A stretch of DNA of 14,265 bases from an uncultured Oscillospiraceae bacterium (GTDB lineage Bacteria; Bacillota; Clostridia; Oscillospirales; Oscillospiraceae). The stretch is taken from positions 1-14,265 of the forward strand of contig CAKTUT010000027.1 of NCBI GenBank assembly GCA_934621665.1, in the 5' to 3' direction. A model generated the notes under the pieces. It was given only the letters and a program-made list of their open reading frames with translations. It had not been told where the DNA came from and did no database searches. Position numbers and translations under genes: made by a program. Shown here piece by piece: positions 6,951 through 12,833 of this stretch. The first letter of the stretch is position 1. Each line of letters starts with the position of its first letter.

Positions 6951-7021
6951 AGGGAAGTGTCCCTGTCGATAGCAACCACTCTGCATCGCTGGCGGAAGCG
7001 TCAGTTAACAGGGACAGACGC
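6951..7021 (+). promoter_or_regulatory. Structured 5' leader with competing pairings
   Basis: TGTCCCTGT (6958-6966) is perfectly complementary to ACAGGGACA (7008-7016), 41 nt apart. The same TCCCT (6960-6964) can instead pair with AGGGA at 6951-6955 across a 4-nt loop. GCGTC (6998-7002) and GACGC (7017-7021) also pair, enclosing the right arm. This is the geometry of a conformational switch, but it matches no riboswitch class I recognise and could be a chance arrangement. Confidence 0.4.
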
Positions 7022-7056
7022 AAACGCCTTTGAATACCCCGATAGGAGGACGAAAT

Positions 7057-9723
7057 ATGAAACTGAAACGAATGTTGGCACTATTGCTGGCAGCATGCAT
7101 GCTGCTGGGCGCGCTTGCAGGCTGCTCCAAAACACCTGCAAATACCGATCCCGACACGCCGAAGCCGACGGACAGCACAAAGCCGAATGGCAACAAGGCC
7201 GACAATACCGCGCAGACCAGCGCGAAATATGTCTATGTGGCCGAAGAGATGGATTTTAATCTGCCGGTAGAGTATGTGGAGCAGACGTGTGTCTCCGGTG
7301 ATTTTATTTATGCCGTAGGCTCTGTTATGACCGATCCCGGCAGCGGCACGCCGGATTACAGTATTGATACAGCTGACGCGCTTGCCCGCGCGGAAGCGGC
7401 AACTGTCTCTGGCGACACGGCGTCTGAGGAAGTCTCAGCAGACACCGAGGCCGTGCGTGAACCTGACGCGATCATCGACGATCCCATCCCCGGCGGTGAG
7501 CCCGTTACAGACGATCCCGCCCCCATTGACGATTCTACGGATCAGCCGGTTGCCGACGAGCCCGCCATTGATGGACCGGCAGACGGAGGCGACTATGTCG
7601 CGCCTACATACGAGACGCGCATCTACCGCATCGACATGATGACCGGTGCGGTGGAGGAGCTTGACTGCTATACCGCCCAGACTGCCCCCGAGGGCTATCA
7701 GGGTAACAGCTACATCAGCGCATTCCTCCCCGGTGCAGACGGTAGCGTCTGGATTTACGACGTGCTGAGCAGCTACACCTATAATCTGCCGGATGATTTT
7801 GATCCGAACAATGACTATGAGTGGAACTACTATGAGCAGGGGCCGGTCAGCATGCGCCTACAGCAGTTCAGCAAGGATGGTGAGCTGCTGAACACTGTGC
7901 CGCTGGACGCGCTGGCGTCGGATGAGACCAGCTCGATTGACGTTTCGTTCATTGACGAAAAGGGCAACATCTTTGTCACCGACTATAACACCTATTCCGC
8001 CGTCGATGTGACCGGTAAGGTCATCAAAACCTTTGATATGGGTGAAAACGGCGGCAGCATCACCGGCTTCTGCGGCCAGGCCGCAATTCAGACGTGGTCG
8101 GACTCTGGAACGCTTCAGCTGATTGACCCCGATACGCTGGAGGTGGGCGAGGCGTTCAACACGCCGGTCAATGGCTGGAACTATCTCAAGTCGTATGACG
8201 AGGCGTATGATTTCTATTACATCTACAACTCCAACCTCTACGGCTATAAGACCGAAGAGCAGGAGTCGGAAAAGGTTGTAGACTGGATGGACTGCGATGT
8301 TGACCCCAGCAACCTGACTGCCACCTATTCTCTGCCCGACGGGCGGATTGTGGGTCTGTTCAGCGAGTGGAATGAAAGCACCAACGGCACTCGGAACTAC
8401 TGCGTATTTTTGACCAAAACCGACGCGTCAAACGTCAAGCAAAAAACCGTTCTGACGCTGGCGTGCATGTATCTGCCATGGGATCTGCGCAATAAGATCA
8501 TTGCGTTTAACAAGGCCAGCGACAGCTACCGCATCATTGTCAACGACTACTCGCAGTACGCAACCGCCGACGACAATAACGCGGGCATCACAAAGCTCAA
8601 CACCGAGATTATCTCCGGCAAGATTCCCGATCTGCTCTATACGAACAGTATGCCCATCCAGCAGTACGCCGGTCAGGGCGTTCTGGTTGACCTGCTGCCG
8701 CTGATTGACGCCGACAGCGAGCTCAGCCGCGACGATCTGATGACAAACGTTCTGGACGCCGCATGCATCAACGGACATCTGTATCAGGCAGCCGACGCGT
8801 TTAGGATCAACACCGCCATTGGTCTTACCAAGGTTGTTGGTGACTATGACAAATGGACGCTGACAGAGCTCAACGACGCGATGACCAAGCTTCAGTCCGA
8901 TGCAAGCGTTTTCGGCAAGTATTACACGCGTGAGTCGGTATTCAGCGACTGCATGAGCCGCAACCTCTCCTACTTTGTCAACTGGGAGACCGGCGAGTGC
9001 AGCTTTGACTCGCAGGAATTCCGCGATCTGCTGGAGTTTGTTAAGACGTTCCCGCAGGAGGTCAACCAGGACGACACCGATAACAGCGCGAATGTCTACG
9101 GCGCAGCTGCGCTGCGGCAGGGCTTGCAGCTGCTGATGCCGATGTACCTCTATTCAGTTGACTCGCTTTTGTGGGATCTGAGCGACTTTGGCGATGAGCC
9201 CACCACCTACATTGGCTATCCCAGCCAGGAGGGCAATTGCAGCACGTTCAGTCTGAGCAACGGTCTGGCCATCACCACAGCCTGTGCCGATCAGGACGGC
9301 GCATGGCAGTTTGTGCGCCAGCTGTTTACCGAGGAATATCAGACAAACAGCTATAACGGTATCCCCACCAACAAAAACCTGTTCCAGAAGCAGCTGGAGG
9401 CTGCGCAGACGATTGAATATCAGACCGACGAAAACGGCCAGTATGTGCTGGACGAGAACGGCGAGAAGATTGTCATCCCCAAGGCCAGCATCTGGGACAA
9501 CGAAACGCAGCAGAACATTGACATCGACTGCATGACCAAGGAGCAGGCCGATGCGCTGATGGCGCTTTACAACTCCATCCACACCTGCTCAAACTATGAC
9601 GCCGAGGTTTCCACGGTTGTCACCAATGAGACCGCAGGCTATTTTGCCGGTCAGACGACGCTTGACGAGTGCGTCAAGCGCATCCAGAACCGCGTCAGCC
9701 TGTATGTGGCAGAGCAGAAATAA
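7057..9723 (+). CDS. Lipoprotein: N-terminal propeller-like domain fused to family-1 extracellular solute-binding domain
   Basis: 888 residues from the ATG at 7057, which has AGGAGG seven bases upstream; an earlier in-frame ATG at 7030 lacks one. The signal peptide ends in a clear lipobox LAGC (Cys23). Next come a Thr/Pro/Asp linker, a region of short beta-strand-like repeats (about 54-455; for example RIYRIDMMTGAVEEL, DGSVWIYDV, KGNIFVTDYN) that resembles a beta-propeller, and within it an Asp/Pro-rich acidic insert at about 126-182. The last part (about 462-888) reads as a bacterial family-1 (MalE-like) solute-binding protein: LTLACMYLPWDLRNKIIAFNKA, IISGKIPDLLYTN, LVDLLPLIDADSEL, and a late segment with LSNGLAITTACADQDGAWQFVRQL. 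Typical binding proteins are about 400-550 residues, so the front half is an addition. No permease or ATPase genes lie beside it. The ligand is probably a sugar or oligosaccharide by family, but this is inference. Confidence 0.88.
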   Translation: MKLKRMLALLLAACMLLGALAGCSKTPANTDPDTPKPTDSTKPNGNKADNTAQTSAKYVYVAEEMDFNLPVEYVEQTCVSGDFIYAVGSVMTDPGSGTPDYSIDTADALARAEAATVSGDTASEEVSADTEAVREPDAIIDDPIPGGEPVTDDPAPIDDSTDQPVADEPAIDGPADGGDYVAPTYETRIYRIDMMTGAVEELDCYTAQTAPEGYQGNSYISAFLPGADGSVWIYDVLSSYTYNLPDDFDPNNDYEWNYYEQGPVSMRLQQFSKDGELLNTVPLDALASDETSSIDVSFIDEKGNIFVTDYNTYSAVDVTGKVIKTFDMGENGGSITGFCGQAAIQTWSDSGTLQLIDPDTLEVGEAFNTPVNGWNYLKSYDEAYDFYYIYNSNLYGYKTEEQESEKVVDWMDCDVDPSNLTATYSLPDGRIVGLFSEWNESTNGTRNYCVFLTKTDASNVKQKTVLTLACMYLPWDLRNKIIAFNKASDSYRIIVNDYSQYATADDNNAGITKLNTEIISGKIPDLLYTNSMPIQQYAGQGVLVDLLPLIDADSELSRDDLMTNVLDAACINGHLYQAADAFRINTAIGLTKVVGDYDKWTLTELNDAMTKLQSDASVFGKYYTRESVFSDCMSRNLSYFVNWETGECSFDSQEFRDLLEFVKTFPQEVNQDDTDNSANVYGAAALRQGLQLLMPMYLYSVDSLLWDLSDFGDEPTTYIGYPSQEGNCSTFSLSNGLAITTACADQDGAWQFVRQLFTEEYQTNSYNGIPTNKNLFQKQLEAAQTIEYQTDENGQYVLDENGEKIVIPKASIWDNETQQNIDIDCMTKEQADALMALYNSIHTCSNYDAEVSTVVTNETAGYFAGQTTLDECVKRIQNRVSLYVAEQK

Positions 9724-9728
9724 ACAGC

Positions 9729-9761
9729 AGCGCGCAGCAGGGAAGCCTGCTGCGCGCTTTG
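9729..9761 (+). terminator. Rho-independent terminator
   Basis: 13-bp perfect stem AGCGCGCAGCAGG (9729-9741) and CCTGCTGCGCGCT (9746-9758), loop GAAG, then TT and further T residues. It ends the solute-binding lipoprotein transcript. Confidence 0.88.
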
Positions 9762-9777
9762 CATTTCACTGCACCGC

Positions 9778-9806
9778 TTGACAACAAGCGCCCCGGCCGA
9801 TATGCT
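9778..9806 (+). promoter_or_regulatory. Strong promoter overlapped by a palindrome
   Basis: Perfect -35 TTGACA (9778-9783), a 17-bp spacer and TATGCT (9801-9806). CGCTTG (9775-9780) and CAAGCG (9785-9790) form a 6-bp inverted repeat across the -35, a possible operator. It drives the frameshifted gene at 9854. Confidence 0.75.
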
Positions 9807-9853
9807 GTCATTATGGAAAAAACAAAAACAAAACATTCCGGGAGAACGAGACA

Positions 9854-10337
9854 ATGAAACGTATTGCATCCATTCCCCGCTTTTGGATTACGCTTTTGAT
9901 CGTGGCCGTGTTTGCGCTGTCGTGGCAGCTTACGCAAGCGCCGACGTTTGTCCACGCGGACAAGCTGGAGACAAACACGCTGCGCGAGCTCAGCGGCATC
10001 ACCGGCAAGACGCAGGACGCGTCCAACACAGCGCTCGATCTGATTTATGGCAAGGGCTATTGCATGGCGTTTGCGGACGCGGAGCAGTCGGCCGTGATTT
10101 TGTACCGCAGGGTTCTGTTTTTTTGATCTCTATGTCTATCACGCGGTATATCCGGTTTCGCCGTCCGTGCCCGGGCAGCATGAGATGATGATCCGGGAGG
10201 ACACCCTGTTCTTCCGCACAACGGTCACCGCCGAAAACGGGACGCTCCGCATCGCGCGGCGCGCGCGGCTTGGCGTGGTGCTGCTGGCCGCGCCGATCGC
10301 GGCGCTGGTGGCGGATCTCAGAAAAAAGCGCGCATAG
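9854..10337 (+). pseudogene. Two-TM membrane protein interrupted by a frameshift in a T7 run
   Basis: From the ATG at 9854 (GGAGAA about eight bases upstream) an open frame encodes a TM helix at about 10-27 (WITLLIVAVFALSWQL) and a short extracytoplasmic segment, then stops at 10124-10126 (UGA) after 90 residues ending ILYRRVLFF. In the +1 frame from GAT at 10125, translation continues without a break for 70 residues (DLYVYHAVYPVSPSVPGQHE onward). It ends with a second hydrophobic helix (LGVVLLAAPIAALVADL) and RKKRA before TAG at 10335-10337. Removing one T from the run at 10118-10124 restores a single 160-residue protein with a TM helix at each end. The family is not recognised. It may be a true pseudogene, an assembly homopolymer error, or a gene expressed by +1 frameshifting or slippage. 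The strong promoter suggests recent or continuing function. Confidence 0.65.
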
Positions 10338-10344
10338 CGGCGGA

Positions 10345-10571
10345 GTGCATCCTGCTTCAGCACAACGGTGCGCACCAGAATTGAGCGCTGCGGCCAGCAC
10401 GCAATTCTCTTTCTACAGAACTAGACTACAGCGCCGCCTGTATGGTACAGTTTTCTCAATGATAGTCGTAGCCACGCAAGAACACCGGCGAATCGACTTC
10501 CAACAAGATAATTACGCACCTACGCATTCGCCGGAAGCTTTCCGGCGGAAGCGCAGGTGCGTTTCAATTTT
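10345..10571 (+). repeat. 227-nt direct repeat, copy A (candidate structured RNA)
   Basis: Matches copy B (10770-10996) over the same length with about 80% identity by hand alignment. Identity is highest from 10478 to 10571 and lowest around 10405-10430. CCGGCGAAT (10485-10493) is complementary to ATTCGCCGG (10526-10534). The second arm can instead pair as CGCCGGAA/TTCCGGCG (10529-10536 with 10540-10547, 3-nt loop). An outer stem GCACCTACG/CGCAGGTGC (10516-10524 with 10552-10560, one mismatch) precedes GTTTCAATTTT, which looks like a terminator. Strand is assigned from this T-rich end. Confidence 0.6.
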
Positions 10572-10580
10572 AGATATTTT

Positions 10581-10664
10581 GTAGGGGCGGATGGCGAGCG
10601 CAGCCGTCAGAGACGTAAGGAGCGCTACGGCTGCGACCCACCCCTTGCGGGGGCACATCCGCCC
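10581..10664 (+). repeat. GC-rich palindrome with internal hairpins, three-way-junction form
   Basis: GTAGGGGCGGATG (10581-10593) and CATCCGCCC (10656-10664) are the arms seen contiguous at 11003-11040, here separated by 62 nt. Those 62 nt form CGCAGCCGT/ACGGCTGCG (10599-10607 with 10627-10635) and CCCC/GGGG (10641-10644 with 10649-10652). The result is a two-hairpin junction closed by the outer arms. Confidence 0.6.
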
Positions 10665-10688
10665 GGCAAAACAGCTTGCCTATCTGAT

Positions 10689-10716
10689 GGGTCGATGTGG
10701 GCATCGACCCCTACAA
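10689..10716. repeat. GC-rich palindromic repeat, variant
   Basis: GGGTCGATG (10689-10697) and CATCGACCC (10702-10710), loop TGGG, followed by CTACAA as in the other copies. The arm differs from the GGGCGGATG type at matching positions on both sides, so the pairing is kept. Confidence 0.6.
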
Positions 10717-10717
10717 G

Positions 10718-10758
10718 CTTTTTCCGGCGCAACAGAAAAAGTGGGCAAAAAGAAGCGC
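10718..10758. repeat. Hairpin element with GGCGCAAC loop, copy 1
   Basis: CTTTTTC (10718-10724) pairs with GAAAAAG (10735-10741) around a loop containing GGCGCAAC. The following stretch to 10758 recurs, inverted, at 11327-11351 with one difference in 25 bases. Confidence 0.5.
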
Positions 10759-10769
10759 TAGGACGCAGG

Positions 10770-10996
10770 GTGCATCCTGCCTCAGTACAGCGGTGCGCAC
10801 AAAAATTGTACATTGCGGCCAGCACACGCCAGTCACCTCTCCGCATCGTATTACGCGCCGCCTGTATGGTGACAAATCTCCCAATGATAGTTGTTGCCGC
10901 GCAAGAACACTGGCGAATCGACTGCCAACAAGATAATTACGCACCTGCGCATTCGCCGGAGAATTTCCGACAAATACGCAGGTGCGTTTCAATTTT
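10770..10996 (+). repeat. 227-nt direct repeat, copy B (candidate structured RNA)
   Basis: Homologue of copy A, offset by 425 bp. The long-range helix is CTGGCGAAT (10910-10918) with ATTCGCCGG (10951-10959); one C-G pair of copy A is a U-G wobble here, so pairing is preserved. The terminator-like stem GCACCTGCG/CGCAGGTGC (10941-10949 with 10977-10985) is perfect, whereas copy A has one mismatch. GTTTCAATTTT follows. The competing inner hairpin is much weaker in this copy. Confidence 0.6.
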
Positions 10997-11002
10997 CGAA
11001 AA

Positions 11003-11040
11003 TCTTGTAGGGGCGGATGCCCACATCCGCCCCTACAAGA
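11003..11040. repeat. Perfect 17-bp palindromic repeat
   Basis: TCTTGTAGGGGCGGATG (11003-11019) and its exact reverse complement (11024-11040), loop CCCA. It is the most intact of the GC-rich palindromes in the window and resembles REP-like elements that occur in many copies in such genomes. It immediately follows repeat copy B. Confidence 0.8.
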
Positions 11041-11062
11041 GCACAACCGTGATGTATACAGT

Positions 11063-11089
11063 ATTTCGATTACAGAGCAGAATCGAAAT
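11063..11089. repeat. 9-bp inverted repeat
   Basis: ATTTCGATT (11063-11071) and AATCGAAAT (11081-11089) with a 9-nt loop. No function is assigned. Confidence 0.5.
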
Positions 11090-11163
11090 CCGTCTCTGGC
11101 TATCGACTATTGCGTGTAGTACATTCGTCAGCACTGCAAGCCATAAGCATCGTTGCAAATCTG

Positions 11164-11178
11164 CGCCCGAATAGGGCG
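11164..11178. repeat. Small GC-rich hairpin
   Basis: CGCCC (11164-11168) and GGGCG (11174-11178), loop GAATA, followed by TTTC. It is too short to call a terminator with confidence. Confidence 0.3.
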
Positions 11179-11216
11179 TTTCATAAAATTCTGCGCGCAA
11201 GCGCGCTAATTAAGAA

Positions 11217-11252
11217 CCAAAATGCAAACCAGCGCCAGCGTTTGCATTTTGG
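11217..11252. repeat. 13-bp inverted repeat
   Basis: CCAAAATGCAAAC (11217-11229) and GTTTGCATTTTGG (11240-11252), loop CAGCGCCAGC. It is a perfect stem, just before the GGACGAG repeats. It may be a mobile-element end or an RNA hairpin. Confidence 0.6.
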
Positions 11253-11326
11253 AGAGGACGAGCAGCGGAATGGACGAGACCTGCCGCTTGCGGCGGGACG
11301 AGGGATATGAAGCTTGCGAGGACGAA

Positions 11327-11370
11327 GCGCCTCTTTTTGCCCACTTTTTCTGGCGCAACAGAAAAGTAGG
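11327..11370. repeat. Hairpin element with GGCGCAAC loop, copy 2 (inverted)
   Basis: CCCACTTTTTCT (11340-11351) pairs with AGAAAAGTAGG (11360-11370) around the loop GGCGCAAC. The left side is the inverted form of the sequence at 10734-10758. It lies 15 bp downstream of the M18 peptidase stop and could serve as its 3'-end structure. Confidence 0.5.
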
Positions 11371-11385
11371 TTTGCGAAGCAATGT

Positions 11386-12711
11386 TCAGACCGCCGTTGC
11401 GGCGAGATTCTTTTCCATTGTAAACGCACCCATGCCGTCGGAACGGAACGTGCGGCTGTAGAACTCTGCCATAGCCGAAACAAGATACGATAGATCTCTA
11501 GCGCCCGCCGTCTCATATGCCGAGTGCATGGCCAGCTGCGCAAGACCGATGTCCACGGTGTTGAGTGATACCTTGGTGTTGGCGATGCTGCCGAGTGTAG
11601 AACCGCCGGGCAGATCGGAGCGGTTGGCGTACACCTGCACCGGCACGCCGGCACTCTCACAGACGCTGCGGAACACCGCCGCCGATACCGCATCGGTGGT
11701 ATAACGCTGGTTGGCGTTAAATTTGACGACTACGCCGCCGTTCATCTGCGGGCAGTTGGCCGCGTCGGCGTACTCGGGGTGGTTCGGATGCATGGCATGG
11801 GCGTTGTCGGCCGAGACCATGAAGCTGTTGGCAATCGCCATACGATAGCCCTCGTCCGTCCGGCCGAGCGCAGCACAGATGCGCTGGAGCACGTCGCTCA
11901 AAAGCGTAGATGCCGCGCCCTGCTTTGTTTCGCTGCCGACCTCTTCATTGTCAAAGATGCAGCACACCGGCACGCTTGCGCCGTCCTGCGCGCCAAGGAA
12001 GCCTTTCATGCAGCCAAACGCGCATTCCAGGTCATCCAGCTTCGGTGCGGCAATCAACTCCTCCTGCGCACCAAGGACGCTTCCGCGCGTGCGGACGTAG
12101 AGGAACAAATCGCTGCCCAGAATATCGTCAGCATTCACGCCAGCCGCCTGCGCAACCAGCGTGCGGAAGCTTCCTGCCGCATTTTCGCCGCCAAACAGCG
12201 GCATGGTGTCGATATTCGCCTGGAACTTGGCGTTGTCGTTTGCGCTGCGATTCATGTGAATGGCGACGTTCGGGATAATCAGCAGATCGCGGTCGATGTT
12301 CACAAGCTTTGTCGCAATCCTTGCGCGATCGCGCACCATCACGCGCCCGGCCACCGACAGCGGCCGGTCGAGCCACGTGCCCATCAGCATTCCGCCGTAC
12401 TTTTCGGTGTTTAGCCGCACGCCGGCCTTGCCCGGAAGCTCCGGGTTTTCCTTAATCTTAAACGTTGGCGAGTCACTGTGCGCCGCAGAGATCATAAAGC
12501 CCGCAAAATCCGTGCGCGGCACGCGAAATGCAACAACGGACGAGCCGTTGCGCACAACGAAATACTTTCCTCCCGCGTGCAGCTGCCAGCACTGTGTCTC
12601 GCGCAGCTGGATATAGCCCTCCTTGCGCAGCATAGCGCAGAAATTTTCCGTTGCGTGGAAGCAGCTGGGGCTGGCTTCGATCAGGTTCAGCAGTTCTTCG
12701 GTCAGTTTCAT
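11386..12711 (-). CDS. apeB: M18 family metallo-aminopeptidase
   Basis: 441 residues. The expected M18 co-catalytic zinc residues are all visible: AAHSDSP with H78, PKLDDLE with D226, FDNEEVGSE with catalytic E256 and ligand E257, VSADNAHAMHPN with D302, and AMHSAYE with H396. Families of this type are cytosolic, form large (dodecameric) assemblies and remove N-terminal residues, often acidic or hydrophobic, from peptides. The start at 12711 has AGGGAA eight bases upstream and gives the family N-terminus (MKLTEELLNLIEASPSCFHA). A 35-residue upstream extension would run into the divergent gene's leader and is rejected. It is transcribed divergently from an M29 aminopeptidase across 122 bp, suggesting shared control of peptide use. 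The 3' end borders the repeat-rich island. No signal peptide is present and no residues are missing. Confidence 0.96.
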   Translation of the reverse strand: MKLTEELLNLIEASPSCFHATENFCAMLRKEGYIQLRETQCWQLHAGGKYFVVRNGSSVVAFRVPRTDFAGFMISAAHSDSPTFKIKENPELPGKAGVRLNTEKYGGMLMGTWLDRPLSVAGRVMVRDRARIATKLVNIDRDLLIIPNVAIHMNRSANDNAKFQANIDTMPLFGGENAAGSFRTLVAQAAGVNADDILGSDLFLYVRTRGSVLGAQEELIAAPKLDDLECAFGCMKGFLGAQDGASVPVCCIFDNEEVGSETKQGAASTLLSDVLQRICAALGRTDEGYRMAIANSFMVSADNAHAMHPNHPEYADAANCPQMNGGVVVKFNANQRYTTDAVSAAVFRSVCESAGVPVQVYANRSDLPGGSTLGSIANTKVSLNTVDIGLAQLAMHSAYETAGARDLSYLVSAMAEFYSRTFRSDGMGAFTMEKNLAATAV

Positions 12712-12770
12712 ATTTGCACTTCCCTTTTGGTCTATTATGGTTTTCTGCCGATAACATATCATAACGCCGG

Positions 12771-12799
12771 TTGCTTTGCAACTGCGTGTGTGGTATGAT
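12771..12799 (+). promoter_or_regulatory. Promoter for the M29 aminopeptidase with overlapping palindrome
   Basis: TTGCTT (12771-12776), a 17-bp spacer and TATGAT (12794-12799) with an extended TG at 12791-12792. GTTGC/GCAAC (12770-12774 with 12778-12782) overlaps the -35. A minus-strand TATGAT (12758-12763) may serve the M18 gene, but no good -35 was found for it. Confidence 0.6.
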
Positions 12800-12833
12800 A
12801 ACCAGTAGAATTTCAAACGACAGGAGCGTTTTT

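Larger units (their letters stand above)
10338..11385. repeat. Repeat-rich region without protein genes
   Basis: About 1 kb with no convincing coding sequence. Open frames here run across the repeats and lack ribosome sites. It contains two direct 227-nt repeats (10345-10571 and 10770-10996), GC-rich palindromes between and after them, and several further hairpins (11063-11089, 11164-11178, 11217-11252, 11340-11370). The heptamer GGACGAG recurs at 11256, 11272 and 11296, with GGACGAA at 11320. The density suggests an insertion hot spot for small repeat elements between the broken membrane gene and the M18 peptidase. Confidence 0.8.

Noticed and set aside
7030..7056. Upstream ATG start for the solute-binding lipoprotein
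   Set aside because: It would put nine residues before the signal peptide and has no ribosome site; AGGAGG fits the ATG at 7057.
10345..11040. Possible CRISPR array because of recurring GC-rich palindromes and direct repeats
   Set aside because: Repeat units differ in length, spacing is irregular, there are no uniform spacers, and no cas genes are present.
10557..11174. 205-codon plus-strand frame through the repeat island
   Set aside because: It runs across two repeat families and palindromes, has no ribosome site, and its product is low-complexity and unlike any family.
10338..11385. tRNA or rRNA gene in the structured island
   Set aside because: No T-loop GTTCRA motif with a cloverleaf layout and no rRNA-like conserved stretches were found.
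12712..12816. Longer N-terminus for the M18 peptidase
   Set aside because: The extension crosses the divergent promoter region and does not resemble the family; the start at 12711 has its own ribosome site.
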